Of a stretch of DNA of 64,000 nt, positions 16,284 to 24,550 are shown in pieces. Made by a program: the position numbers and the translations under genes. The notes below the pieces were generated by a model. The model was not told where the DNA came from. It saw only the letters and a list, made by a program, of their open reading frames with translations, and did no database searches. The stretch covers positions 930,001-994,000 of the forward strand of contig NZ_JACXAC010000002.1 in assembly GCF_014699055.1 (NCBI RefSeq), read 5' to 3'. The stretch is from Hymenobacter armeniacus (GTDB lineage Bacteria; Bacteroidota; Bacteroidia; Cytophagales; Hymenobacteraceae). Each line of letters starts with the position of its first letter. The stretch's first letter is position 1.

Positions 16284-18123
16284 GCTGATGCTGGCAACCC
16301 TCACTGCCCACGCCCAAACCACGCCCGCCGAAACCATCCGCTACACCGGCACCACGCTCAGTAACGTCGACTACCACCACGGCCAGCTGCGCCCCGCCAT
16401 CGGCACGCACGCCCGGCAGGTGCTGCGCGCCAACCGCGAGCACCCCGACGCGGCCAACGGCGAGGGCTGGACCTACAACCACGCGCCCATGCTGGCCTTC
16501 TGGCAGGGGCAGTTCTACTATCAATACCTGAGTAACCCCGTGGGCGAGCACGTGCCGCCCGGCCGCACCCTGCTCCTGACGAGCAAGGACGGCTACACCT
16601 GGACCAATCCCACCGTCATTTTTCCGCCCTACCAGGTGCCCGACGGCTTCATCAAGCCCGACCAGCCCGGCAAGGTGGCCAAAAACCTGGTGGCCGTGAT
16701 GCACCAGCGCATCGGCTTCTACACCTCGAAGAAAAACCGCCTGCTGACCCTGGGCTACTACGGCGTGGCCCTCGATGCCAAGGACGACCCCAACGACGGG
16801 CAGGGCATCGGCCGGGTGGTGCGCGAGGTGCTGCCGGGCGGCAAGTTTGGCCCAATTTACTTCCTGCGAAACAACAAGACCTGGGACAAGTCGAAGTCGA
16901 CCTATCCCTTCTACACCACCAGCAAGGACAAGGGCTTCGTGGCCGCCTGCGAGGAAATCCTGGCCAACCCGCTGATGATGCAGCAGATGGTGGAGGAGCA
17001 GGACAAGGATGACCCGCTTATTCCCATCAAAAAGGACTACAAAGCCTTCAGCTACTACCACTTGCCCGACGGCCAGCGCGTGGTGGGCCTCTGGAAGCAC
17101 GCCCTCACCACCATCAGCCCCGATGGCGGCAAAACCTGGCCCAACCCGGTTATCCGGGCGCCGCACTTCGTGAACAGCAACGCCAAAATCTGGGGCCAGC
17201 GCACCTCCGATGGCCGCTACGCCACGGTGTACAATCCCTCGGAGTTCCGCTGGCCGCTGGCCATTTCGACCAGCGAAAACGGCCTCGACTACACCGACCT
17301 GTGGCTGGTGCACGGCGAAATCACGCCCATGCGCTACGGCGGCAATTACAAGAGCTACGGCCCGCAGTACGTGCGCGGCATCCAGGAAGGCGACGGCGTG
17401 CCGCCCGATAAAAAGCTGTGGGTGAGCTACAGCGTGAACAAAGAGGACTTGTGGGTGGCCTCGGTGCCCGTGCCCGTGCGCGCCACCGCCAGCAGCCACG
17501 CCAACGAGGTTTTTGCGCAATTGCCCGCCGGACAGGAGCTGGACCAGTGGAACACCTACAGCCTCGTGCAGGCCCCCGTAGAAATCGGCAAGCTGCCCGG
17601 TGGAAGTAAGGCGCTAGTGCTCAAAGACTCCGATAAGTTCGACTATGCCAAGGCCGAGCGCATCATTCCCGAAAGCAAGCAGCTGGTGGCCGAGCTCTCG
17701 GTAGTGCCCGGCCAAAACGACCACGGCCTGCTGCAAATCGAGTTTCAGGACGCCAAGGGCCAGCCCGCTGTGCAGCTTTCCTTCGACTCGACCGGTACGC
17801 TCAGCTACAAAGCCGGCGCCCGCTTCAAGGGCGTGACCAAGTACCAGGCCGGCCAGCCGCTCGACCTGCGCGTGACTCTCGACGCCCCCAACCGCACCTG
17901 CACCATCACGGCCAATGGCAAGACCAGCACCTTCATCTTCTTCGCCCCGGTGGCGTCCTTCGAGCGGGTGATGTTCCGCACCGGCCCCGCCCGCCACTTC
18001 CCCACGCCCGACACGCCCGCCGACCAGGCTTATGACTTGAAGGATGCAGGTGCGTCGGAGCCTCTGGCGGTGTTTTACCTGAAGTCGTTGAAGACGTCGG
18101 CGGGGGATGTGAAGACGCCCTAA
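16267..18123 (+). CDS. Secreted beta-propeller (BNR/sialidase-like) protein with C-terminal jelly-roll domain
   Basis: From GTG 16267 the 618-residue product begins with a clean signal peptide (cleaved after TAHA), preceded by GGAGG at a normal distance. An in-frame ATG at 16114 overlaps the GH43 stop and would add 51 residues coded largely by a family A repeat. The body is a propeller with Asp-box-like turns (TSKDGYTWT, SPDGGKTWP) and the conserved-looking GEGWTYNHAPMLAFW and GQRTSDGRYATVYNPSEFRWPL. The last 170 residues look like a concanavalin-type jelly roll. Proteins of this build are usually labelled exo-sialidase, but several beta-propeller families in Bacteroidota are polysaccharide lyases or other glycosidases. 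I cannot name the reaction; the neighbours suggest an exo-acting pectin enzyme. Confidence 0.6.
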   Translation: MRLTAALMLATLTAHAQTTPAETIRYTGTTLSNVDYHHGQLRPAIGTHARQVLRANREHPDAANGEGWTYNHAPMLAFWQGQFYYQYLSNPVGEHVPPGRTLLLTSKDGYTWTNPTVIFPPYQVPDGFIKPDQPGKVAKNLVAVMHQRIGFYTSKKNRLLTLGYYGVALDAKDDPNDGQGIGRVVREVLPGGKFGPIYFLRNNKTWDKSKSTYPFYTTSKDKGFVAACEEILANPLMMQQMVEEQDKDDPLIPIKKDYKAFSYYHLPDGQRVVGLWKHALTTISPDGGKTWPNPVIRAPHFVNSNAKIWGQRTSDGRYATVYNPSEFRWPLAISTSENGLDYTDLWLVHGEITPMRYGGNYKSYGPQYVRGIQEGDGVPPDKKLWVSYSVNKEDLWVASVPVPVRATASSHANEVFAQLPAGQELDQWNTYSLVQAPVEIGKLPGGSKALVLKDSDKFDYAKAERIIPESKQLVAELSVVPGQNDHGLLQIEFQDAKGQPAVQLSFDSTGTLSYKAGARFKGVTKYQAGQPLDLRVTLDAPNRTCTITANGKTSTFIFFAPVASFERVMFRTGPARHFPTPDTPADQAYDLKDAGASEPLAVFYLKSLKTSAGDVKTP

Positions 18124-18311
18124 CGTGGCGCCTCACCCCCCGGCCCCCTCTCCTTGGGGAGAGGGGGAGCCTGACGATTTGTAGCGCGGACTTTTAGTCC
18201 GCAAGTTGAAAAAATAAATGCCCCACGCGGACCGAAAGTCCGCGCTACGCCTGCGCCGCCGTGGCTCCCCCTCTCCCCAAGGAGAGGGGGCCGGGGGGGT
18301 GAGGCGCCACG
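18124..18311. repeat. Palindromic repeat, family A, copy 3, with a family B element inside
   Basis: The ends are CGTGGCGCC and GGCGCCACG, followed inwards by the family A arms. The loop is occupied by a complete family B palindrome (18181-18248), so one element sits inside another. It fills the gap between the propeller gene and the GH2 gene. Confidence 0.9.
18181..18248. repeat. Palindromic repeat, family B, copy 1 (nested)
   Basis: The arms are GTAGCGCGGAC... (18181-18202) and ...GTCCGCGCTAC (18227-18248), with an A-rich loop. The element lies wholly in the loop of family A copy 3. Confidence 0.88.
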
Positions 18312-18321
18312 CCCGCACAAT

Positions 18322-21132
18322 ATGCTCAAATACCTACTAGCCATCCTGCTTCTCCCGCTGAGCCAGCTCCACGCGCAGCGCACCGAAACCCAGCTGCTCT
18401 CCGGCCCCGACAAAGACCACACCGTGAAGTGGCAGTTTTACTGCACCGCCGGCCGCAACTCGGGCAAGTGGACCACCATCCCGGTGCCGTCCAACTGGGA
18501 GCTACAGGGCTTCGGCAAGTACAACTACGGGCACGCTAAGGACACCGCGCGCGGCAAGGAAAAGGGGCTCTACAAATACCAGTTCAAGGTGCCAGCCAAC
18601 TGGCAGGGCAAGGTCGTGAACATCGTGTTCGACGGCGCCATGACCGATACTGAAGTCAAAATCAACGGCCAATCGGCTGGGGCCATGCACCAGGGTTCGT
18701 ATTACCGCTTCCGCTACGACATCTCGAAACTGCTGAAATACGGCAAAACCAACCTGCTCGAAGCCACCGTAGCCAAGCACTCGGCCAACGAATCGGTGAA
18801 CGACGCCGAGCGGCGTGGCGACTTCTGGCTGTTTGGCGGCATCTTCCGGCCGGTGTTTCTGGAGGCGCTGCCGGTGGCTCACATCAGCCGGGCGGCCGTG
18901 GATGCGCGGGCCGATGGCTCCTTTAAAGCCAGCGTGACCATTAGCGGTGCGGCCGACGAAGCGGTGGGCCAGCTCTACACCCTAGGTGGGCAAAAAGTGG
19001 GCGGCGAGTTCCGGGCGGCCGTGGCGGCGGGCAGCCCCGCGCAGCTCCAAGCCACCGTGCCCAGCCCCCAACTCTGGACGCCCGAAACGCCCAACCGCTA
19101 CCGCGTCACGTTCACGCTGCGGCGGGGCGGGCAGCCGGTGCACACCGTTAGCAAGACCATCGGCTTCCGCACCGTGGAGCTGCGCGAGCGCGAGGGCTAC
19201 TACGTCAACGGCGTGAAAATCAAGTTTAAGGGTGTGAACCGGCACTCGTTCTGGCCCTCGTCGGGCCGTACTACCAGCAAGGCCCTGAGCATCATCGACG
19301 TGAACCTGATGAAGGACATGAACATGAACGCCGTGCGCATGTCGCACTACCCGCCCGACGACCATTTTCTGGCCGCCTGCGACTCGCTTGGTCTCTTCGT
19401 GTTCGATGAAGTGGCCGGCTGGCACGCCGCCTACAACACGCCCACCGGCACCAAACTCACCGAGGAAATGGTGGTGAAAGACGAAACTCACCCCAGCATC
19501 ATCGGCTGGATAAACGGCAACGAGGGCGGCCACAACTTTGACCTGGACCCTGTGCTCGACCGCATGGACCTGCAAAAACGTCCCGTGGTACACGCCTGGC
19601 AGGTGTTTCGGGGCACCGATACCCAGCACTACATCAACTACGACTACGGCAACGGCACCCACCTGCACGGCCACAACGTGGTGTTTCCCACCGAATTCCT
19701 GCACGGCCTCTACGACGGTGGCCACGGCGCGGGCCTCGAAGACTACTGGGAGCAGATGTGGCGCGAGCCACTCTCGGCCGGCGGCTTTCTCTGGGACTTC
19801 TCCGATGCCGCCGTGGTGCGCACCGACAAGGGCGGCATCCTCGACGCCGACGGCGACCACGGCCCCGACGGCATCCTCGGTCCCTACCGCGAGAAGGAGG
19901 GCAGCTACTTTACCATCAAAGAAGTATGGAGCCCCGTGTTCTTCGAGCGCCGCGAAATCACGCCCGCCTTCGACGGCACCTTCCGCATCCAAAACCGCTT
20001 CACCTACACCAACCTCAGCGCCTGCCGCTTCACCTGGAAGCTCGCCCAGCTGCCCACGCCCGGCAGCTCCGCCGCGCCCGCCGCCCGCACCGGCAGTATC
20101 ACCGCCCCCAGCATCGCGCCCACCGAGTACGGCCCCCTCAAGCTGCCCCTGCCCGCCGACTGGGCACAGGCCGACGTGCTCTACGTCACGGCCACCGACC
20201 CCGCCGGCCGCGAAATCTACACCTGGAGCTGGCCCATTGCCCACCCCGCGCAGGTGGCCCAGCGGCTGGTGCCCACCACCGGCCCCGGCACCGCCCGCCT
20301 CACCGAAACCGACTCGCTCTACACCGCCACCGCCAACGGCGTCACCTGCACCTTCAGCCGCCGCACCGGCCTGCTGCGCCAGGTGCGCAACGCCCAGGGC
20401 CTCATTCCGCTCACAAACGGCCCCGTGCTGGCCGAGGGCGAAACCGCCTTCGAAGGCCTCACCCAGCAACAGGATGGCGCCAACGTGGTCATCGACGCCA
20501 AGTTTGGCAAGGCCAGCCGCTACCAGTCCTTGCAGTGGACGGTGTACCCCTCGGGCTGGGTGCGGATGACGGCCAAGTACTTCCCCCGCGACTACGATTT
20601 TGCCCTGGCCGGCCTCAGCTTCACCTACCCCGAAAAGGAAGTAAAAGGCATCCAGTGGCGCGGCGACGGCCCCTACCGCGTCTGGAAAGACCGCATGAAA
20701 GGCACCAACCTAGGCGTCTGGACCAAGGCCTACAACAACACCAGCACCGGCGAGCCCGATGGCACCCAGAGCCCCCAGTACCCCGAGTTCAAGGGCTACT
20801 ACTCCAACTTCTACTGGCTCACGCTCCAAACCACCGGCCAGCCCCTCACCATCGTCTGCGACCAGGAAGATGTGTACCTGCGCCTCTTCACGCCCCGCTT
20901 CGCCGCCAAGCCCTACAACACGGCCCCGGCCTTCCCCAGCGGCAACCTCTCGTTCATGCACGGCATCACGCCCATCGGCACCAAGTCGCAAAAGGCCGAA
21001 AACATGGGCCCCATGGGCAAAACCAACATGTACTACGACTACAGCAAAGACCCGTCGTATGCGAAGGAAATCACGCTCTACTTCGATTTCACCGCCAAGC
21101 CCGCCGCCACCAAAGCCGTCGGGAAGCGGTAG
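18322..21132 (+). CDS. Secreted glycoside hydrolase family 2 protein
   Basis: The 936-residue protein has a short signal peptide (cleaved after LHA) and the GH2 order: a jelly-roll sugar-binding domain (VPSNWELQGFGKYNYG, residues 55-70, and VVNIVFDGAMTDTEVKING), an immunoglobulin-like domain, and a TIM barrel with GVNRHSFWP, NAVRMSHYPPDDHFLAACD and GWINGNEGG, where the Glu is the expected acid/base; TEFLHG in FPTEFLHGLYDGG is the likely nucleophile region. GH2 enzymes include beta-galactosidases, beta-glucuronidases and others acting on RG side chains. The C-terminal 300 residues resemble the beta-galactosidase small-chain fold but end differently. Specificity is not readable. It is the last gene of the first enzyme block before the accessory region. 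Confidence 0.87.
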   Translation: MLKYLLAILLLPLSQLHAQRTETQLLSGPDKDHTVKWQFYCTAGRNSGKWTTIPVPSNWELQGFGKYNYGHAKDTARGKEKGLYKYQFKVPANWQGKVVNIVFDGAMTDTEVKINGQSAGAMHQGSYYRFRYDISKLLKYGKTNLLEATVAKHSANESVNDAERRGDFWLFGGIFRPVFLEALPVAHISRAAVDARADGSFKASVTISGAADEAVGQLYTLGGQKVGGEFRAAVAAGSPAQLQATVPSPQLWTPETPNRYRVTFTLRRGGQPVHTVSKTIGFRTVELREREGYYVNGVKIKFKGVNRHSFWPSSGRTTSKALSIIDVNLMKDMNMNAVRMSHYPPDDHFLAACDSLGLFVFDEVAGWHAAYNTPTGTKLTEEMVVKDETHPSIIGWINGNEGGHNFDLDPVLDRMDLQKRPVVHAWQVFRGTDTQHYINYDYGNGTHLHGHNVVFPTEFLHGLYDGGHGAGLEDYWEQMWREPLSAGGFLWDFSDAAVVRTDKGGILDADGDHGPDGILGPYREKEGSYFTIKEVWSPVFFERREITPAFDGTFRIQNRFTYTNLSACRFTWKLAQLPTPGSSAAPAARTGSITAPSIAPTEYGPLKLPLPADWAQADVLYVTATDPAGREIYTWSWPIAHPAQVAQRLVPTTGPGTARLTETDSLYTATANGVTCTFSRRTGLLRQVRNAQGLIPLTNGPVLAEGETAFEGLTQQQDGANVVIDAKFGKASRYQSLQWTVYPSGWVRMTAKYFPRDYDFALAGLSFTYPEKEVKGIQWRGDGPYRVWKDRMKGTNLGVWTKAYNNTSTGEPDGTQSPQYPEFKGYYSNFYWLTLQTTGQPLTIVCDQEDVYLRLFTPRFAAKPYNTAPAFPSGNLSFMHGITPIGTKSQKAENMGPMGKTNMYYDYSKDPSYAKEITLYFDFTAKPAATKAVGKR

Positions 21133-21161
21133 GAGGGGAGCGGCTTTGCTACGCCAGAACG

Positions 21162-21201
21162 GTCATGCTGAGCTTGTCGAAGCATCTCTACCGCTTCGTT
21201 G
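21162..21201. repeat. Left arm of family C copy 2, bracketing the nucleotidyltransferase module
   Basis: The arm begins GTCATGCTGAGCTTGTCG and runs to CTTCGTTG. Its inverted partner lies at 21931-21962, about 730 bases away instead of the usual 20-40, with two small genes in between. Confidence 0.85.
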
Positions 21202-21253
21202 CTATCTTTAAGCAAGGTTTGGTAGTTCAAGAGTTGCGCTAAAGAATTCTGTC

Positions 21254-21427
21254 ATGGCAAAGCTGACCCGGTACAATAGCTTCGAGGCGCTGAAATCGGA
21301 TGTTCAGCCCAATACACGTACCGAAGCAGAGCGGGATAGAGTGTATTCAGAACTCGAAGAATTTATCAAGCTTTTACAGCAGGATTTAGCTGCCAAGAAG
21401 AAAGCGAAGCGTTCTAATGGACAGTAA
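21254..21427 (+). CDS. Small charged protein (57 aa), possible partner of the nucleotidyltransferase-like gene
   Basis: An ATG-started frame of 58 codons encodes a 57-residue soluble protein rich in Lys, Glu and Arg with no Cys. The middle (RTEAERDRVYSELEEFIKLL) should be a long helix and the C-terminus is basic (AAKKKAKRSNGQ). It overlaps the next gene by 11 bases in another frame, the usual arrangement of coupled toxin-antitoxin or similar pairs. I recognise no family. Base composition is clearly poorer in GC than the flanking enzyme genes. Together with the next gene it lies exactly between two inverted family C repeat arms. A role as antitoxin or activator is only a possibility from position and size. 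Confidence 0.6.
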   Translation: MAKLTRYNSFEALKSDVQPNTRTEAERDRVYSELEEFIKLLQQDLAAKKKAKRSNGQ

Positions 21428-21923
21428 GCTAATCAGCTCCCTGCTGACGGTTTGTAGAGTCCTCAACAAACACGGTGTTGATTACCTCGTTGTTGGTGGA
21501 ATTGCAGTTGCGTTGCACGGCTATTTCCGGCGTTCAATTGCTTCAGATGGCGTAGTTGCGGATAAAGTCGATTTAGATATCTGGTATAATCCGACATACA
21601 GCAATTACTTCAAGGTTCTGAAAGCCCTAGAGGAACTTGGGCAGGATGTCAAGAAGCACAAGGAAGCGCAAACGCCAAATCCTAAAAAGTCCTTTTTTAG
21701 GTATGTCTTCGAAGACTTTACGCTTGACCTGCTGCCAGAACTGAAAGCGCCGCTAAGATTCGGAGTGTCTTTCGCAAATCGAGAGAATGCTGCTTTGGCC
21801 GAAGTCAATGTTCCGTTTATCGGCTTCGATGATTTGCTGACGGACAAAGCAGCCAATGCCCGGCCGAAGGACCTGGCAGATATAGCGCAATTGAAAGCCC
21901 GCCGCGCTTCCGAGGAAGGTTAA
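21417..21923 (+). CDS. Nucleotidyltransferase-fold protein (MNT / AbiEii-like)
   Basis: The 168-residue protein shows features of the DNA-polymerase-beta nucleotidyltransferase fold: HGVDYLVVGGIAVALHGYFR (residues 19-38) holds the glycine-rich GG turn, and KVDLDIWYNP (about 50-59) supplies the paired acidic residues DxD expected to bind metal. FTLDLLPEL (about 102-110) gives a further acidic strand. Such small proteins occur as the toxin or modifier half of two-gene modules and in AbiEii-type systems. The 57-residue upstream gene overlaps it. The gene is of lower GC than its surroundings and is unrelated to pectin use, which suggests acquisition as cargo. Target and activity cannot be stated. 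Confidence 0.65.
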   Translation: MDSKLISSLLTVCRVLNKHGVDYLVVGGIAVALHGYFRRSIASDGVVADKVDLDIWYNPTYSNYFKVLKALEELGQDVKKHKEAQTPNPKKSFFRYVFEDFTLDLLPELKAPLRFGVSFANRENAALAEVNVPFIGFDDLLTDKAANARPKDLADIAQLKARRASEEG

Positions 21924-21930
21924 CGAATGT

Positions 21931-21962
21931 GGTAGATATGCTTCGGCTGCGCTCAGCATGAC
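21931..21962. repeat. Right arm of family C copy 2
   Basis: The sequence GGTAGATATGCTTCGGC...CAGCATGAC is the inverted partner of 21162-21201. It starts eight bases after the nucleotidyltransferase stop codon. Confidence 0.85.
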
Positions 21963-21983
21963 CCGCTGTATCTTGCCAACCGC

Positions 21984-23141
21984 ATGCAGCCTTCCCCGCT
22001 CCCCACCAAACCCCATTACCCCATCCTCGACGGCCTGCGGGGCGTGGCGGCGCTGATGGTGGTGGCCTTTCACCTGTGCGAGGCCCACGCCACCAGCCAC
22101 CTCGACCAGGTGATTAACCACGGCTACCTGGCGGTGGATTTCTTCTTTTTGCTGTCGGGGTTCGTGATTGGCTACGCCTACGACGACCGGTGGGGCCGCC
22201 TCACGGTGAGCGGTTTCTTCAAGCGGCGGCTGGTGCGGCTGCAACCCCTGGTGGTGCTGGGCATGGCGATAGGGGCGGGGATGTACTACTTCCAAGCGTC
22301 GGCGCTGTTCCCCATCATTGGCCAGACGCCGGTGTGGAAGATGCTGCTCGTGATGCTCATCGGCTGCTTGATGGTGCCGGTGCCGGTGTCGCTCGACGTG
22401 CGGGGCTGGCACGAAACCTTTCCGCTCAACGGGCCGGGCTGGTCGCTGTTTTTCGAGTACGTGGCCAACGTGCTGTACGCGACGGTGGTGCGCCGCTTCT
22501 CCAACGTGGCGCTGGGCATCTTGGTGGTGCTGGCGGCGGGGGCGCTGCTGCACCTGGGCCTCACCAGTCCCCAGGGCGATGTCATTGGGGGCTGGTCGCT
22601 GGAGCCCGAGCAGCTGCACATCGGCTTCGCCCGCATGGCGTACCCGTTTTTTGCGGGGCTGCTGCTGTTTCGGCTGGCGCGGCTGCGGCCGGTGCATCAT
22701 GCCTTTTGGTGGTGCAGCCTGGCGGTGGTGGCGGTGCTGGCCATGCCCCGCGTCGGCAGCCCCGCGCAGCTGTGGCAAAATGGGTTCTACGATGCGCTCT
22801 GCATCATTTTCGTCTTCCCCGCTATCATCTTCTTCGGGGCCAGCGGGGCGGTGCGCTCGGGCGCGGCCCAGCGGCTGTGCCGCTTCCTGGGCGATATTTC
22901 GTATCCGATTTACATCACCCACTACCCGCTCATCTACACCTACACGGCCTGGGTCGCTACCCATAAAGCGTCCTTGCGCGAGGGCTTGCCCGTGGCGGCG
23001 CTGGTCTATCTGGCGGCGGTGGCACTGGCGTATGTTTGCTTGAAGTTCTACGATGAGCCGGTGCGGGAGTGGTTGAGGAAGAATGTGTTGCTGGGTGAAA
23101 ATACCATCGGGGTAACGGAAGACACGGCTATGGCGAAATAG
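21984..23141 (+). CDS. Membrane acyltransferase family 3 (OafA/YrhL type)
   Basis: The 385-residue integral membrane protein has about ten hydrophobic segments and the acyltransferase-3 signature: ILDGLRGVAALMVVAFHLCEA at residues 14-34 with the conserved His of the FH pair, FFFLLSGFVIGYAY, GPGWSLFFEY (about 150) and the closing GDISYPIYITHYPLIY. These enzymes transfer acetyl or other acyl groups from the inside to sugars of exported glycans or other carriers. Nothing in the locus shows what it acylates. It is GC-rich like the main cluster, unlike the modules on either side, so it may be a resident gene next to an insertion site. The stop is followed by an abrupt change to AT-rich sequence. 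Confidence 0.88.
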   Translation: MQPSPLPTKPHYPILDGLRGVAALMVVAFHLCEAHATSHLDQVINHGYLAVDFFFLLSGFVIGYAYDDRWGRLTVSGFFKRRLVRLQPLVVLGMAIGAGMYYFQASALFPIIGQTPVWKMLLVMLIGCLMVPVPVSLDVRGWHETFPLNGPGWSLFFEYVANVLYATVVRRFSNVALGILVVLAAGALLHLGLTSPQGDVIGGWSLEPEQLHIGFARMAYPFFAGLLLFRLARLRPVHHAFWWCSLAVVAVLAMPRVGSPAQLWQNGFYDALCIIFVFPAIIFFGASGAVRSGAAQRLCRFLGDISYPIYITHYPLIYTYTAWVATHKASLREGLPVAALVYLAAVALAYVCLKFYDEPVREWLRKNVLLGENTIGVTEDTAMAK

Positions 23142-23317
23142 GGAAAAACTAACAGTCTATAAGTGTGAATATGAATTTTTAGTGCTAATTATCAGAGGAT
23201 TGGTTTTGTGGCAACGCTATTGAGATGCAAAAATTTGTTTGTTTCGGAATGACGCTATTAAATTGCAGTAAAAAAAAGGCTCTCAAAATTGTGCCCTATT
23301 TAAGAAATTGATGCTTG

Positions 23318-23344
23318 TGCAAAGTATGATATCCATACTTTGCA
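23318..23344. repeat. Perfect 11-base inverted repeat in the AT-rich islet
   Basis: Arms TGCAAAGTATG (23318-23328) and CATACTTTGCA (23334-23344) flank the loop ATATC. There is no T-run, so an operator or recombination site is more likely than a terminator. It is unrelated to repeat families A-D. Confidence 0.7.
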
Positions 23345-23356
23345 TGGCATTAACAA

Positions 23357-23429
23357 TCTTCCGCAGGAAGCGTGGACTGGTGTCCTAGATTGGAAACAAT
23401 CTACTTGGGTTCGATTCCCAACCGGAAGA
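23357..23429 (+). other. tRNA-like cloverleaf sequence (degenerate tRNA or attachment-site remnant)
   Basis: The ends TCTTCCG (23357-23363) and CGGAAGA (23423-23429) pair over 7 bases, and 23405-23421 is a textbook T arm: TTGGG, loop TTCGATT, CCCAA. Overall length is about that of a tRNA. The middle is not canonical: AGGA/TCCT could form a D stem, but the central hairpin TAGATTG-GAAA-CAATCTA has a four-base loop and leaves almost no variable region, so no anticodon can be assigned. I read it as a degenerate tRNA or a tRNA-derived integration remnant next to a gene of foreign composition. Confidence 0.35.
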
Positions 23430-23472
23430 AAATACAACATAATATATTTGAGGGAGATTACTGATTCCTAAC

Positions 23473-24327
23473 ATGACAGCGCAGGAAATAGAGCAGTATT
23501 TTCAATACCATAATTCCAATGCAAAACTAATTGGTATAGGCCTTGAACAGCTTAAGTATCAGATTAAGAAGCATTATTTGGTGAAAAACAAGTCAGGCGA
23601 CTATATTTATTTGCTTGATGACAGCAACCCTGAAAAAATAAAAACAAGGCAGGTTGAAAAGGTCCTTAGCCGGATGTATTCCGGTATTCAAGTTTCATGG
23701 GCTGAAGAGAGCATAAAACGATTGTTGTATGAAAGAAACCTTTTGACAGATATTCAAAGGACATACTTAATCAGAAAATCTGCTCTTGACCAGCGATGGC
23801 ATGCTGCTTTGAAATTAGTTTTTTGTATTGCTTATGAAATAGTGCCCACGACTGATGAAACTTGCCAATCGGTTGACGTTAATGATGAAAGAGGTAATTT
23901 AGGAGACGAATTAGTAGACCAGTACTTTGAGTTGCGCGGTTTGATATCAAACTATTTATCTCCTAATTTTTCAATTAGAAACAAAGTGCAACATGGAGAA
24001 TGGGAATTTGCATTCAAGGCTCCGCATTCAGAAGAATTTAGTCTAGATATTACCAATAAGATAAATAGAGAAAATATTATAACGACAACTTCTCGTTACA
24101 ATCTTGTAAATGCATTTTACCAGCTATTGGTAGATTTAGGTCGCTTTAAAAGTAATGCGTTTGCTTTAGACTCAATGATGACCCCATTTGAATATTTTTA
24201 CCCGAAATATATGAGGAAAATAAAGGGTGAAATTTTAAAAATAAATAATCCTAATTTAAACACGTATATAGTGGAAATGCTTGGAAAAGCAGCTAGAGGA
24301 GATGTTCATAAGCTTTCGCAAACATGA
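23473..24327 (+). CDS. HEPN-like protein of unknown function in an AT-rich islet
   Basis: The 284-residue soluble protein is encoded by strikingly AT-rich DNA with A/T-ending codons, unlike every enzyme gene around it, which suggests recent transfer. I do not recognise the full-length family. The helical second half contains SIRNKVQHGEWEF, with Arg169-Asn170-x3-His174: this fits the R-polar-x3-H motif, often followed by Gly, of HEPN ribonuclease domains found in toxin, abortive-infection and other defence proteins. The N-terminal 110 residues (IEQYFQYHNSNAK, LEQLKYQIKKHYLV) look like a separate helical domain. A weak -7-like box TATATTTG and AGGGAG precede the ATG. No antitoxin-like partner lies beside it. 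Function as an RNA-targeting toxin is a hypothesis. Confidence 0.6.
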   Translation: MTAQEIEQYFQYHNSNAKLIGIGLEQLKYQIKKHYLVKNKSGDYIYLLDDSNPEKIKTRQVEKVLSRMYSGIQVSWAEESIKRLLYERNLLTDIQRTYLIRKSALDQRWHAALKLVFCIAYEIVPTTDETCQSVDVNDERGNLGDELVDQYFELRGLISNYLSPNFSIRNKVQHGEWEFAFKAPHSEEFSLDITNKINRENIITTTSRYNLVNAFYQLLVDLGRFKSNAFALDSMMTPFEYFYPKYMRKIKGEILKINNPNLNTYIVEMLGKAARGDVHKLSQT

Positions 24328-24550
24328 TTTTGGTTTCTTTACAAGAAATATTAATCAGGTGCGGTTATTCCACCATCCTCCCCACACCATGCACAAATCG
24401 ACCAGATTCGTGCTAACATCCTAGAATAACGGGAAGCAAAAAAGTCCGAACTATGTGGGTGCCGAACTGCGCCCCGCGCACCCCCCAGCCGGCCCGGTGG
24501 CCGAAGCGCTTGCTCTACGTTGGGGCGGGCGCAGGGGGGAGGCTCCGACT
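24328..24550. promoter_or_regulatory. Upstream region of the GH78 operon (223 bases)
   Basis: There is no gene here; composition returns from AT-rich to GC-rich. It holds the second plus-strand copy of the 13-base motif (24411-24423), making this the likely promoter region of the GH78 gene. The open frame upstream of 24551 is not supported as coding. Confidence 0.45.
24411..24423 (+). promoter_or_regulatory. Shared upstream motif TGCTAACATCCTA, copy before GH78
   Basis: It is identical over 13 bases to 5321-5333 and lies 140 bases before the GH78 start, in the same orientation relative to the gene. It is a candidate binding site for a common regulator, possibly the AraC-type protein. Confidence 0.45.

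Larger units (their letters stand above)
23142..23472. other. AT-rich intergenic stretch (331 bases) leading into the HEPN-like gene
   Basis: Composition changes sharply to AT-rich just after the acyltransferase stop. I see no gene. It holds a perfect 11-base inverted repeat (23318-23344), a tRNA-like sequence (23357-23429) and the box TATATTTG (23443-23450), which matches the Bacteroidota -7 consensus TAnnTTTG, 23 bases before the next ATG; no matching -33 box was found. Confidence 0.5.

Noticed and set aside
23357..23429. Functional tRNA gene
   Set aside because: Acceptor and T arm pair well, but the central hairpin has a four-base loop and leaves almost no variable region, so no anticodon can be assigned.
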